Below are positions 33,416-43,407 of a DNA stretch of 64,000 nucleotides, piece after piece. The stretch covers positions 62,001 through 126,000 of the forward strand of contig CANMMM010000011.1 of assembly GCA_947498935.1 (NCBI GenBank), written 5' to 3'. The notes under the pieces are model-generated. The model was not told the origin of the DNA. It saw only the letters and a list, made by a program, of their open reading frames with translations, and made no database searches. The position numbers and the translations under genes were made by a program. Numbering within the stretch: position 1 is the stretch's first letter; the number at the start of each line of letters is the position of its first letter. Origin of the DNA: an uncultured Aquimarina sp. GTDB lineage: Bacteria > Bacteroidota > Bacteroidia > Flavobacteriales > Flavobacteriaceae.

Positions 33416-34585
33416 TTATAAATTCTCCTTAAGAAAATCAACTATTCTTTTAGAGGCCAAACCATCACCATATGGATTTGATGCCTCTGACATTTTTGAA
33501 TACTGATCGTTATGCTCTAAAAGGCTTGATACTTCTTCATATATTTTATCCTTATCTGTGCCTACTAATTTTACCGTTCCCGCTTCTAATCCCTCAGGCC
33601 TTTCAGTAGTATTTCTCATTACCAAAACAGGTTTCCCTATTCCTGGAGCCTCTTCTTGAATTCCACCAGAATCAGTTAATACTAAGTAACTTTGGCTCAT
33701 TAGATATACAAAAGAAAGATATTCTAATGGCTCTATAAAAATAACATTACTTAACGACTGATTTTGATCGAAAATTTCTGAAATTGGTTTTCTTACATTT
33801 GGATTTAAATGCATTGGATATAAAAAATCAACCTCTGGGTATTGCTCTGCAAGATTCTTAATAGCTAGACATATATTCGTAAAACCTTCCCCAAAATTTT
33901 CTCTTCTGTGCCCAGTAATAAGAACTAATTTTCTTTTATTTAAAACCCACTGATCCAATTGAGATTTAGTAATACCTAACGTTAGTAATGAATCTATTAC
34001 GGTATTCTGTATATCTTTATTTGCTTCTATCTGATCTAAAACTAAATGCAATGCATCTATAACTGTATTACCTGTTATAAGTATGTTTTCTTCAGAAACA
34101 GATTCATTCACTAAATTCTCTTTACTCAACTTTGTTGGAGAAAAATTAAAGCTCGCCATTCTGCCCGTTAACTGACGATTCATTTCCTCTGGCCAAGGAG
34201 AATATATATTATGAGTTCTCAAACCAGCTTCTACATGTCCCACAGGTATTTTTTCATAAAAAGCAGCTAAGGCAGATGCTGTAGACGTAGTAGTATCGCC
34301 ATGAACCAAAACTATATCAGGTCGTATTTCTTGTAAAACATCTCTTAAGCCTAATAAAACTCTAGATGTTATATCGTATAGATCCTGCCCCTTTTTCATT
34401 AAATCAAGATCAAAATCTGGCTTAATTTGAAACAAAGATAGTACCTGATCCAACATTTCTCGATGTTGAGCAGTAACACATACTAATGTTTTAAAAACAG
34501 TAGGGTGTTTTTTAAATTCTTTAATCAGAGGAGCCATTTTAATGGCCTCTGGTCTAGTTCCGAAAACCAATAGTACTTTTTTCAT
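33416..34585 (-). CDS. wecB: UDP-N-acetylglucosamine 2-epimerase, non-hydrolysing (WecB)
   Basis: The 389-residue protein carries the WecB/MnaA signature: FGTRPEAIKMAPLI at the start, VHGDTTTSTASALAAFY, VGHVEAGLRTHNIYSPWPEE and LTDSGGIQEEAP. It interconverts UDP-GlcNAc and UDP-ManNAc. Length is normal for the family. The start codon overlaps the stop of the upstream GT32-like gene (ATGA). With the UDP-HexNAc 6-dehydrogenase at 40821 it could lead to UDP-ManNAcA, unless that dehydrogenase works on the product of the 4-epimerase instead. Confidence 0.95.
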   Translation of the reverse strand: MKKVLLVFGTRPEAIKMAPLIKEFKKHPTVFKTLVCVTAQHREMLDQVLSLFQIKPDFDLDLMKKGQDLYDITSRVLLGLRDVLQEIRPDIVLVHGDTTTSTASALAAFYEKIPVGHVEAGLRTHNIYSPWPEEMNRQLTGRMASFNFSPTKLSKENLVNESVSEENILITGNTVIDALHLVLDQIEANKDIQNTVIDSLLTLGITKSQLDQWVLNKRKLVLITGHRRENFGEGFTNICLAIKNLAEQYPEVDFLYPMHLNPNVRKPISEIFDQNQSLSNVIFIEPLEYLSFVYLMSQSYLVLTDSGGIQEEAPGIGKPVLVMRNTTERPEGLEAGTVKLVGTDKDKIYEEVSSLLEHNDQYSKMSEASNPYGDGLASKRIVDFLKENL

Positions 34586-35325
34586 AAATGTTTTTTAAGC
34601 TTTTTTAATTGTAATACACGTATAAGAAACTCTACATTTTTGACCCCAATAACAGCCATTAATTTTCGTTTTGCATGAGTCATTCTTTTCTTTTTTAATG
34701 GCATCCAAGATCCAGAAAAATGATGAATACAAAATGTATTCTCAGTAGCTTCAATCTTACCTGTAACCTGTGACTTTGGACAAAAATAATCCTTAGGAAA
34801 AATATGTACTTCATCAGCTATTACCTGATACTTATTATTAGGAACGAATCCCATTTCTTTTGTCATTCTTCCTATAGTTGCAGTATTGGTCAGTGTATCC
34901 ATACTACCATCTTCCTTGATAAATGGTCTATCATCATAGTATGATAGTAAAAACTTAACCCAATTCCCTCCTTTTGCACTAGCCATTAATCCTGTCGGAA
35001 TATTTATTTCATCTTCAAAACCTGAAAACGCAGGAAATTGTAGAAAGTAATCCATGTTTTTAATAACCTCTACATCTGTATCCATATATATCCCTCCATG
35101 ATGATAGAGTGCGTATAATCGAACATAATCTGTTACAAAGGCAAACTTTCTCGATTCATATGCTTGTTTCGTAAACAAATTACTATTGACATCGAAAGAA
35201 TCTTCATTCCACAAATAAAGCTCATAATCTGGCATATACTTCTTCCAAGATTCAATGCAAATTTTAGCTAATTTTGGCATTTCACCTCGTCCAAACCAGC
35301 AATAATGTATTACTTTTGGTATCAT
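34582..35325 (-). CDS. GT32-type glycosyltransferase with DXD motif
   Basis: The 247-residue protein begins with IPKVIHYCWFGRGEMPKL, typical of the capsular-polysaccharide/GT32 (OCH1-like) group, and has the metal-binding DXD in GGIYMDTDVEVIKNMDYFL. These enzymes transfer hexoses with retention. The gene overlaps wecB by 4 bp and lies 16 bp downstream of the nitroreductase gene. The C-terminal tail is lysine-rich, probably contacting the membrane surface. Confidence 0.9.
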   Translation of the reverse strand: MIPKVIHYCWFGRGEMPKLAKICIESWKKYMPDYELYLWNEDSFDVNSNLFTKQAYESRKFAFVTDYVRLYALYHHGGIYMDTDVEVIKNMDYFLQFPAFSGFEDEINIPTGLMASAKGGNWVKFLLSYYDDRPFIKEDGSMDTLTNTATIGRMTKEMGFVPNNKYQVIADEVHIFPKDYFCPKSQVTGKIEATENTFCIHHFSGSWMPLKKKRMTHAKRKLMAVIGVKNVEFLIRVLQLKKLKKHL

Positions 35326-35340
35326 CTTTACAGTTAGTTT

Positions 35341-36324
35341 TTAGTGTATTTTTATTATATCGGATAATTCCTTTTTTCTTGAGATCGCAACCTTGTATGA
35401 ATCTTTCAAATTACCGATTCCTATCATCATTATAATCTTTTCATTCATAGGAATTCCTCCTATTTCTTTAGCTTTTTTTTCTGAAGTAAAAGGAAAACAA
35501 GTATTTAAACAACATGCTCCGATACCTAAACTATGAAGAGACAGCACTACATTCATTGAAAACAAACCTCCATCTATATACAATTGATTACTCTCTAAAG
35601 TGGTAAATGCCTTTATATCAGTGGTAATCACAAGTAGTTTATTAATACTCTCTGTAAAACCATTATTACCGCCTTGTATTTTTAATAATGGTAAAATGTC
35701 TTTTTTATCTACATAAGCATGCGCTTTCCAAGATTGTCTATTACAAACAGATGGAGCATATTTAGCTATATCAATCGCTTTTTTTATAGTATCAATAGCC
35801 ACTTCTGTAGTATCAAAATCTCGAACTGAAAAACGACTTTTTACAAATTTTTCAAAATCTATATCAATTGTACTTTTTAATTCATTTTTATGAATTAGTA
35901 CCGTACCTCCTTTTTTCTGTTGTACTTCTTCACCTATAAAATCTTGAATCCTATCAAAATAAGCGCCTTTAATCGCTACATTATTTTGTCTATTAAATGT
36001 TATATATTCTGACAAACAATTTTTTACAGAAAGCACTAAAATATCTTCTCCATATTTTTCTTTATATATAGTCGTCCTATCTAAAAGTAGATTGATTTTT
36101 TCTTTTCCAAAACCAAGTCTAGGGTTAGGTAGTGCCAATCCTTTCTCTACAATATGATATTGCTTTGTCAAAAAAGCCATTTCACTTTCTTTACTCCTCG
36201 ATATATTTTTTTTAAATGAGTATTTATAAAATAGTTTCAAATCATACATCTTATTAGCCCAATCTCCTAATGAAGTTTGCCAAAATACAAGTGCGTGAAT
36301 CTTTGATTTTATTCTCTGTAACAT
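35341..36324 (-). CDS. Nitroreductase-family flavoprotein with N-terminal extension
   Basis: The C-terminal 170 or so residues form a nitroreductase (FMN) domain: SRFSVRDFDTTEV with the FMN-phosphate-binding SxR, AKYAPSVCNRQSW, and GIGACCLNTCFPF near the end. The N-terminal 150 residues are an extension without a clear family (contains VEKGLALPNPRLGFG). At 327 residues it is longer than a plain nitroreductase (about 200). Similar proteins lie beside polysaccharide pyruvyltransferases in capsule loci of Bacteroidota, as here (27 bp from the neighbour). What is reduced is not known. Confidence 0.8.
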   Translation of the reverse strand: MLQRIKSKIHALVFWQTSLGDWANKMYDLKLFYKYSFKKNISRSKESEMAFLTKQYHIVEKGLALPNPRLGFGKEKINLLLDRTTIYKEKYGEDILVLSVKNCLSEYITFNRQNNVAIKGAYFDRIQDFIGEEVQQKKGGTVLIHKNELKSTIDIDFEKFVKSRFSVRDFDTTEVAIDTIKKAIDIAKYAPSVCNRQSWKAHAYVDKKDILPLLKIQGGNNGFTESINKLLVITTDIKAFTTLESNQLYIDGGLFSMNVVLSLHSLGIGACCLNTCFPFTSEKKAKEIGGIPMNEKIIMMIGIGNLKDSYKVAISRKKELSDIIKIH

Positions 36325-36351
36325 ATTTGTCTATTCTAAATTAAAAAAACA

Positions 36352-37452
36352 CTAAACCAAGGCTTCTTTTAGATAATTTTTAGAACTATCTATCAAAGGA
36401 AATAAGATTTCCTGTACACTCTCATAGTCAATCGTATAATCAAAATCATCAACTTGTTTTTCATCAAGTACAAGAACCTCTGGTATTTTTAATAAATTAG
36501 CCACATCCCTCATTCTTGTATTAATTTTTTCAGATCTATTAAAAACGGTAAACTGTTTTTGAAAGATAATAGAAAAAGCTACCGCATGAAACGAATTAGA
36601 AATTACAAATTCTGCATTTTTCACTAACGATAAAAATGTTTTAGGACCTTCTAAACTGTAATCTTTATCCGCATATTTAATATTATTATTAACTGTAACA
36701 ATTTTACAATTCAAATCCTTTTGCAACTTTCTCACAAACCTATGAATCAAAGGATCACTATCACAGTCATAGACAAAGACGTAATTATCCTCTAGCTTAT
36801 CTTCACATAATTCTTCCCAATGAAGTGGTTCCAAAAGGAAAACTGGATCTAATACCTGTTGAACTTGATGGATTCCTAGATCTTGAAGAATATGTTTTCC
36901 AGAAGACTCCCTTACGGATATATTATCGAGTCTAGAAACTTTTTCTTTTACAAAATCTTTTAAATCATCCGCTATTTTATCAATCGCAAAACTTGCTGCG
37001 TACGAAAGTTTCAATTTAGTATCAGGAACAAAATCCAAATAGAAAGCCGGATCTTTCCCATTTTGAAAAAAAGAATTCCATATCTGATCACTTCCGCAAA
37101 CAAAAGCATCAGCTTCTGGTAAATCTGCAAGTAGATCTTCATTCGTCTTGTATAACTTATTCGTCGATTTGATAAAATTTTCAGAAAAAATATCAAAATT
37201 CTTCTTTCTCTTCAAGGACTTAAGTCTTCCTGGTAATTTTAGTGCTAAATACGTCCATTTTAATATAAAATTCTTTTCATATTTCTCATTAGAAATATTC
37301 CACAAATTAAAATGATTGCTTAAATAATAAGGTTTATAATGAATCGTTTCGGCCTCATGTCCTAAAGATTCTATATACTTTAACAAGGCATATTCTTGTA
37401 GGCTTGCACCATGATTATAAACTTCGTGACAGGTTATTGTTTTAACTTTCAT
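36352..37452 (-). CDS. Polysaccharide pyruvyl transferase
   Basis: The protein of 366 residues belongs to the polysaccharide pyruvyl transferase (WcaK/CsaB-like) family: TCHEVYNHGASLQEYALLKYI at the start, ADAFVCGSDQIWN, LSYAASFAIDKI, ISVRESSGKHILQDLGI and LDPVFLL. It would add a pyruvate ketal from phosphoenolpyruvate to a sugar of the repeat unit, giving a negative charge. The start at 37452 (MKVKTITCHEV) overlaps the upstream stop by one base (TAATG). The longer frame starting at 37488 would intrude on that gene, so the shorter one is chosen. Confidence 0.88.
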   Translation of the reverse strand: MKVKTITCHEVYNHGASLQEYALLKYIESLGHEAETIHYKPYYLSNHFNLWNISNEKYEKNFILKWTYLALKLPGRLKSLKRKKNFDIFSENFIKSTNKLYKTNEDLLADLPEADAFVCGSDQIWNSFFQNGKDPAFYLDFVPDTKLKLSYAASFAIDKIADDLKDFVKEKVSRLDNISVRESSGKHILQDLGIHQVQQVLDPVFLLEPLHWEELCEDKLEDNYVFVYDCDSDPLIHRFVRKLQKDLNCKIVTVNNNIKYADKDYSLEGPKTFLSLVKNAEFVISNSFHAVAFSIIFQKQFTVFNRSEKINTRMRDVANLLKIPEVLVLDEKQVDDFDYTIDYESVQEILFPLIDSSKNYLKEALV

Positions 37453-38603
37453 TATTTCTTTGTTAATTCTTGAAATAAATTTTGCCATTTAGGCATTACA
37501 CTTTCTGGAAGGTATTTTTTAGCTTTTTCTAAAGCTTGAACTCCCATATTTATTCTTATTTCTTCATCCGCTAGTAATTTTTCTAATCCGTTAATAAATT
37601 CTTTTTCATCATTTAACGGTATTAAAAACCCATCTACCTTATCTGATATGATATCCGAAGGCCCTGTTGGGCAATCATAAGACACACAGGGTAAACCAGC
37701 AGACATAGCTTCGATCAAAACCATTGGTAGCCCCTCAGCTTCTGATGTCATTATAAAGACAGAAGACTCTTGTAACTTCTTTGGTATTTCATTAGATCGT
37801 CCATAAAATATAACATTGTCTGATAGATTATTTTTATCTACTATACTCTGATATTCTTTGCGCATCACACCATCTCCATAAATGGTAAGCGTCCAATCTG
37901 GAAATGATTTTACTATAGTTTTCCAGATTTCTATTTGTTTAGAAAATCCTTTTCTATCATCATTCATACTCCCTACACTAATCACCTTTTTATTAGTCAA
38001 TAAAGAAGGAGACTCAGAAAATGGATTAATCATATTTTCTATAACAACAGTATTATCACCATAATTTTCAGCAACTTGATCTCCTTTGGTCAAGAGTACT
38101 AGTTTGTCATACTTCTTAAATTGTCTATACAATAAAGTATATAAGATTTTATATCTAATTCTTTTGATATGAGATTTCATCATTTTTGCACTAAAACGTA
38201 CAGCTCCTTTAGAAAAATGAAACTCTCTTACTTTGGGTATTCCTGGATTTATATATGGAATTACAAAATCGTGATAGCCTCTCTCCACTGCTATAATCAC
38301 ATCAGGCTTAATCTCACTCATTTTAGCATCATAAAGAGTTCTGATTTTTGAAATATTCCGCAAGTACGTTACGCCAGGTATTGTTTTTCCTTTTTGCAAA
38401 GAAGAAACTTTCATATCATAAATTTTTATTTTGTCAGAAAATTTATAACACAACGGTTCTCCGCGCTGTTCAATAATTAAAATATGAATATCATATCCTA
38501 ATTTTTCAGCCATATAGTTAACTTTACTAGCCAAAACGGTTTCAGTCCCCCCAGGTTTTGCTAATGAACCGATACAATAAGCTATTCTCATATTTTTATC
38601 CAT
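37452..38603 (-). CDS. Glycosyltransferase family 4
   Basis: The 383-residue GT-B protein has SLAKPGGTETVLASKVNYMA near the start, KVISVGSMNDDRKGFSKQI in the second domain and an E-x7-E motif in TSEAEGLPMVLIEAMSAG followed by YDCPTGPSDII. It is closely related to the product at 32271. Its stop codon shares a base with the pyruvyltransferase start and its start overlaps the upstream acetyltransferase gene by one base, so translation of the three is coupled. Confidence 0.9.
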   Translation of the reverse strand: MDKNMRIAYCIGSLAKPGGTETVLASKVNYMAEKLGYDIHILIIEQRGEPLCYKFSDKIKIYDMKVSSLQKGKTIPGVTYLRNISKIRTLYDAKMSEIKPDVIIAVERGYHDFVIPYINPGIPKVREFHFSKGAVRFSAKMMKSHIKRIRYKILYTLLYRQFKKYDKLVLLTKGDQVAENYGDNTVVIENMINPFSESPSLLTNKKVISVGSMNDDRKGFSKQIEIWKTIVKSFPDWTLTIYGDGVMRKEYQSIVDKNNLSDNVIFYGRSNEIPKKLQESSVFIMTSEAEGLPMVLIEAMSAGLPCVSYDCPTGPSDIISDKVDGFLIPLNDEKEFINGLEKLLADEEIRINMGVQALEKAKKYLPESVMPKWQNLFQELTKK

Positions 38604-39244
38604 TAATCGACTTTATATTTTCGTATAAACTTATCTGAATCATCATAAAACTCTTCTATACGTTCTTTAATCAATTTTGTATCCCAATCCCACCATGCTA
38701 TTTTATTCAGATCTTCTACAGTAGTATCCTCGAATTTTTTCTTAATCACTTTTGCAGGAACACCTCCTACTAAGGTGAAATCAGCAATATCTTTTGTTAC
38801 TACAGAATTAGCTGCAATGGTCACTCCATTACCGATAGTCACACCAGGCATTATATATACTCCCATACCTATCCACACGTCATTCCCTATAGTGATTCCT
38901 TTTTTTTGATCTACTTTATCTAGAAATACTTTTTTACTGCTACCTGTAACTAATGTATCTTCATTTTTATAAAGATTATTAACCAAAGGATACGATGTTA
39001 TAGTTGAAGCACTATGAAAAGCCTCATCTACAATAAATCTAACTCCATTAGCTATACTACAAAATTTACCTATTGTTACTGGCGCACTAGTCCATCTAAA
39101 AACGAGTGCTCCATTATCATATGTATGATTACCTATGGTTGTATAAGGATCATTTTTTAAAAAAACATGATCATGAACTCTGAGCACTTGTTCATAATTA
39201 ACCCCTAGTAATCTCCAAAACAAGGTTCTTATTTTATAAATCAT
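38603..39244 (-). CDS. Hexapeptide-repeat (CatB/XAT-like) O-acetyltransferase
   Basis: The 213-residue protein is a left-handed beta-helix acyltransferase: KGITIGNDVWIGMGVYIMPGVTIG repeats, VVTKDIADFTLVGGVPAKVIKK, and the His in VDEAFHSASTITSYP, which is the xenobiotic-acetyltransferase catalytic His context. It would acetylate a sugar hydroxyl with acetyl-CoA. It lies 2 bp after the flippase gene and one base before the GT4 gene. Confidence 0.88.
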   Translation of the reverse strand: MIYKIRTLFWRLLGVNYEQVLRVHDHVFLKNDPYTTIGNHTYDNGALVFRWTSAPVTIGKFCSIANGVRFIVDEAFHSASTITSYPLVNNLYKNEDTLVTGSSKKVFLDKVDQKKGITIGNDVWIGMGVYIMPGVTIGNGVTIAANSVVTKDIADFTLVGGVPAKVIKKKFEDTTVEDLNKIAWWDWDTKLIKERIEEFYDDSDKFIRKYKVD

Positions 39245-39246
39245 AT

Positions 39247-40770
39247 TTAGGTCAATTTAATTTTCAAAAAATTAGTAATCTTTTGTATAAACCCCTTTAG
39301 CATTTCTTTTTCAAACGGTATCATGCCAAAATAAAACATCGAAAAGAAGTAAACTATGGTATACAAAACTGATTTGAGTACAAAGTTTAACCAATCATTA
39401 CCAGGTATTAAGTTTATAAAATAACCTGTAAATAGCACCCCGAATAAGGTAATCATTGTCTTTGAAAAAATTTCTTTAAAAAATCTAATAATATTGATTT
39501 TAACCACTTTATGATAATAAAAGTTCATAATTATCTGACCTCCTAGCCATCCAAAAACAGTTCCAGAAATCATTCCTATTCCTCCATATTCCCTAGCCAG
39601 TAAAGCACCAATAGCAGTTCCAATTACTATAGAAATTAAATAAAGTATCGCTTTAAAAGAAAGTTTACTTCTGGCCTCCAACACAGAGTTGGCAAATGAT
39701 TGTATTAAAGGAAAGGTATATGCTACCATAATAATCGTAGCTATAGTCCATGCATCTATATAAGATTCCCCAACCCATAATATGACAAACTGCTTACCAA
39801 ACATTATAAAAGCTCCTAAGATATATAATAAGATAATAAATGATAGCCTTCCTATTCTAATCATCATATCAGTTAATTCTTTTGATGATGCTTTAGCGAC
39901 TGTCATTTGTGTTGCTTTTGGCAAAAAAACACCTGATATAGCTGTTGAAAATGCTCCGTAATATGTCCCTAGCATGACTCCTACCGCAAATATTGCTACG
40001 ACAGTTGTATTAGTGATCACCCCAAGTGCCATTTGACCAGCTCTCCATTGAAACTGTGCTATAATAATAAAAACGAAAATCCATATAGAGTAACTAAAAA
40101 TTTCCTTCACCAAATGCATTTGAAAATCATGAAGTTTAAACTTCACTTTTAACTTTCTTAAAACAAAGATTGCATTCGCTAAAATCACAAGAATATTCAT
40201 TGCAGTATCTAAAATGACTATGGAAATAGCTTGACCACCTAATAAAAGGACAGCTACTAACATCAAAGATCTTACGATATATCTTGTTATATCTACACTC
40301 TTCGGAAAAACAAATTGTTCGTAACCAGAACAAATACCTTTAAAAGATCCGCCTGGTAATGTAATCGCTAGATTAAAGATCAAAATAACAAACATGATTT
40401 TTGCCTTATCTAATTGATCACGCTCTAATGAGGATTCAAATATTTTTTCTAATGAAAAATAACATACAACACCTATTAGAATTACAATACAAGATATAAA
40501 AAGATATATAAGCATGGTTATTGCTAAAAAATTCTCCTCTGCTTTTTTATCTTTTTCTGCTTTATATTTTGCTACAAATCTGACAATTGTATGATGTAGA
40601 CCAAAATCTAAAACAGATATATACCCGACTAAAGCTCCTATTAATGTATATAATCCAAATTCTGCATCCCCTAATTTACTAATGATAAAAGGTGTTAACA
40701 CCAATCCCACAACATTAGTTAGAATAATTGTAATGTAATTTAGGATTGCTCCTTTTTTTAATTGACTCAA
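39247..40770 (-). CDS. wzx: Wzx-type polysaccharide flippase (MOP family)
   Basis: The 507-residue hydrophobic protein with 12-14 predicted membrane helices starts with KKGAILNYITIILTNVVGLV, typical of the oligosaccharide flippase family. Early segments include GLYTLIGALVGYISVLDFGLHHTIVRFVA. It would flip the undecaprenyl-linked repeat unit for polymerisation by the EpsG-like protein. It is placed between the UDP-sugar genes and the glycosyltransferases in the operon. Confidence 0.9.
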   Translation of the reverse strand: MSQLKKGAILNYITIILTNVVGLVLTPFIISKLGDAEFGLYTLIGALVGYISVLDFGLHHTIVRFVAKYKAEKDKKAEENFLAITMLIYLFISCIVILIGVVCYFSLEKIFESSLERDQLDKAKIMFVILIFNLAITLPGGSFKGICSGYEQFVFPKSVDITRYIVRSLMLVAVLLLGGQAISIVILDTAMNILVILANAIFVLRKLKVKFKLHDFQMHLVKEIFSYSIWIFVFIIIAQFQWRAGQMALGVITNTTVVAIFAVGVMLGTYYGAFSTAISGVFLPKATQMTVAKASSKELTDMMIRIGRLSFIILLYILGAFIMFGKQFVILWVGESYIDAWTIATIIMVAYTFPLIQSFANSVLEARSKLSFKAILYLISIVIGTAIGALLAREYGGIGMISGTVFGWLGGQIIMNFYYHKVVKINIIRFFKEIFSKTMITLFGVLFTGYFINLIPGNDWLNFVLKSVLYTIVYFFSMFYFGMIPFEKEMLKGFIQKITNFLKIKLT

Positions 40771-40820
40771 ACTATTACGATTTATAGTTTATTTGTACTT
40801 AAATTGGTAGCTAATTAATG

Positions 40821-42104
40821 CTACAACCTTCCTGTCACATCTTTTTCTAAAATCCCCTTTACATCATATACCACACCATTTGGTGTTAAAAGAGATTGCA
40901 GATCCAAGGATAAGTATTCTTTGTGCGCTACCGTTAGTACAATCACATCATATGTTGTAGCGCTAGGTAGTTCTTTTATGGTTTCTAGATTGTATTCATG
41001 TTGCACTTCTTCTGGACTTGCCCATGGATCAAAAATAGTTACCTCGGTACCAAAATCTTGCAAATGTTCAATTACATCTACAGCCCTGGTATTACGTACA
41101 TCAGGGCAATTTTCTTTAAATGTTACTCCTAGTATCAATACCGAAGCACCCTTTATATGTATATCATTTTTCACCATCAACTTCACGATTTCAGAAGCCA
41201 CATACTGCCCCATACTATCGTTCAATCGTCTTCCTGCAAGTATAATCTCTGGGTGGTACCCAAATTCCTGTGCTCTTTGCGCTAAATAATAAGGATCTAC
41301 ACCGATACAGTGTCCACCAACTAATCCCGGCTTAAAAGGCAGAAAATTCCATTTGGTACCCGCAGCTTCTAACACTGCATGCGTATCGATATCCATCAGA
41401 TTAAAAATCTTAGCCAATTCATTGACAAAAGCAATATTGATGTCACGCTGCGAATTTTCAATTACTTTAGCAGCCTCAGCCACTTTAATCGTAGGAGCGA
41501 GATGCGTTCCTGCTGTGATCACAGATCTGTATAATGCATCTACTTTCTCGCCTATTTCTGGGGTAGAACCCGCAGTAACTTTTAGGATTTTCTCTACTGT
41601 ATGTTGTTTATCACCTGGATTGATACGTTCTGGAGAATACCCTGCATAAAAATCTTTATTAAACTGTAGACCACTTACTTTTTCTAACACTGGCACACAT
41701 TCCTCTTCTGTAACTCCTGGATACACTGTGGATTCATAAATAACGATATCGCCTTTTTTCAATACTTTACCTACCGTCTCACTTGCTTTATACAGTGGTG
41801 TAAGATCAGGACGATTGTTCTTATCTACAGGTGTTGGTACAGTAACGATGTAGTAATTACAATCCTTAATTGTATCTAAGGAAGCTGTACAATACAATCC
41901 TTGTTCCATATCTGCAGAAGGTACTAATACTGATTGTAAAACAGCATCTTCTACCTCTAGCGTAGTATCCGTACCCGATCTAAGCTCATCGATACGACCT
42001 TGGTTGATATCAAAACCTATAACTGGAAATTTGGTTGCTAGTAATCTTGCCAATGGTAATCCTACATACCCCAAGCCTATTACAGCTACTTTTGTGTCTT
42101 TCAT
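40821..42104 (-). CDS. UDP-N-acetylhexosamine 6-dehydrogenase (TviB/WbpO-like)
   Basis: The 427-residue nucleotide-sugar dehydrogenase has an NAD-binding start (KVAVIGLGYVGLPLARLLA). The segment PFKPGLVGGHCIGVDPYYLA contains the catalytic Cys, and VLILGVTFKENCPDVRNTRA is in the C-terminal domain. The overall sequence resembles the TviB/WbpO/CapL group that oxidises UDP-GlcNAc or UDP-GalNAc to the uronic acid. It lies 48 bp downstream of the TviC/WbpP-like epimerase gene. The choice between UDP-GalNAcA and UDP-ManNAcA as product cannot be settled here. Confidence 0.92.
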   Translation of the reverse strand: MKDTKVAVIGLGYVGLPLARLLATKFPVIGFDINQGRIDELRSGTDTTLEVEDAVLQSVLVPSADMEQGLYCTASLDTIKDCNYYIVTVPTPVDKNNRPDLTPLYKASETVGKVLKKGDIVIYESTVYPGVTEEECVPVLEKVSGLQFNKDFYAGYSPERINPGDKQHTVEKILKVTAGSTPEIGEKVDALYRSVITAGTHLAPTIKVAEAAKVIENSQRDINIAFVNELAKIFNLMDIDTHAVLEAAGTKWNFLPFKPGLVGGHCIGVDPYYLAQRAQEFGYHPEIILAGRRLNDSMGQYVASEIVKLMVKNDIHIKGASVLILGVTFKENCPDVRNTRAVDVIEHLQDFGTEVTIFDPWASPEEVQHEYNLETIKELPSATTYDVIVLTVAHKEYLSLDLQSLLTPNGVVYDVKGILEKDVTGRL

Positions 42105-42152
42105 GCGTGTGTGTGGTTGTTTTTTTAGTTTATAACACTAATTTAGTACAAT

Positions 42153-43151
42153 TTACTTTAGGTTTTCCCAATACCAATGAACCGCTTCTTTTAATCCTGT
42201 TTTTATATCGAATTTAGGATCATATCCTAATAACTCTTTTGCTTTATCTACAGAGGCTAAAGAATGTGGCACATCGCCTTTTCTTTCAGGTCCATTCTGT
42301 ATCGATACAGCTCCAATAGCACTATCGTAGTATGATAAATATTCTTTGAGTAGTGTAACCAATTCATTTAATGTCGTACGTTCTCCAAATGCCGTATTGT
42401 ATACCTGATTAAGAGCCTCTTGGTTATCCGACACTATTGCTCTTAAATTCATTTGAATTACATTATCTATGTACGTAAAATCTCTAGAAAACGAACCATC
42501 TCCATTAATTACTGGAGATTCGTGTTTCATTAACTGCATCACGAATTTAGGAATCACTGCGGCATACGCTCCATTAGGATCTTGCTTACGACCAAATACA
42601 TTAAAATAGCGTAACCCTACTGTATCTAAATCATATGTTTTCTTAAAATTATCTGCGTATAACTCATTCACATATTTTGTAATCGCATATGGAGAGAGTG
42701 GTTTTCCTATCTTATCTTCTACCTTCGGTAAGGCTACAGAATCTCCATATGTAGAAGAACTCGCTGCATATATAAATCGTTTCACACCAGCATCTCTAGC
42801 TGCTACCAACATATTTAAAAATCCGCCTACATTCACATCATTACTCGTTATAGGATCATTTATAGACCTTGGTACAGATCCTAAAGCTGCTTGGTGAAGC
42901 ACATAATCTACTCCTTTGCAGGCTTGATGGCATGCTTCTAAATCCCTTATATCTCCTTCTATAAATGTAAAATTCGAATGTGACTTTAAGGCTAAAATAT
43001 TTTTTTGATGTCCTGTTGCAAAATTATCCAATGCAATAACTGTACTTCCTTTTTCTAATAAAGTCTCGCACAAATTAGAACCTATAAAACCTGCTGCTCC
43101 AGTAACTAAAACGGTTGAAGAACTTAATTTCTCTAATTGACGTGTATTCAT
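42153..43151 (-). CDS. NAD-dependent UDP-HexNAc 4-epimerase (TviC/WbpP-like)
   Basis: The 332-residue extended SDR protein has [16 protein letters not shown] near the start, the active-site Ser/Tyr/Lys pattern ([11 protein letters not shown] and [15 protein letters not shown]) and ends in a domain with [23 protein letters not shown]. It fits the WbpP/TviC group, which act on N-acetylated UDP-hexosamines. It is the first gene of the minus-strand polysaccharide operon that runs to 29166. The N-terminal extension [12 protein letters not shown] is common in TviC-type proteins. Confidence 0.9.
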   Translation of the reverse strand: MNTRQLEKLSSSTVLVTGAAGFIGSNLCETLLEKGSTVIALDNFATGHQKNILALKSHSNFTFIEGDIRDLEACHQACKGVDYVLHQAALGSVPRSINDPITSNDVNVGGFLNMLVAARDAGVKRFIYAASSSTYGDSVALPKVEDKIGKPLSPYAITKYVNELYADNFKKTYDLDTVGLRYFNVFGRKQDPNGAYAAVIPKFVMQLMKHESPVINGDGSFSRDFTYIDNVIQMNLRAIVSDNQEALNQVYNTAFGERTTLNELVTLLKEYLSYYDSAIGAVSIQNGPERKGDVPHSLASVDKAKELLGYDPKFDIKTGLKEAVHWYWENLK

Positions 43152-43407
43152 AAAGTATGTATATGATCCCTGATTTTTACTCCCCTACATGCACCTAACT
43201 GATACAATACTTGCGAAATTAACGTTTAACTATAGAACTAACAAAATTAACCATAGGGGATTTTAACCCTGTTACATACGCCTCATGTGCAGTGAACCTA
43301 TAAAATTTCTATTCATCGATTTTAGCAAAAACACACTCCTGATTAACAGACACTTAACACTAAGCTGTATTTTTATCAACAATAACGTTTTCGCTGTTAA
43401 AAAACTA

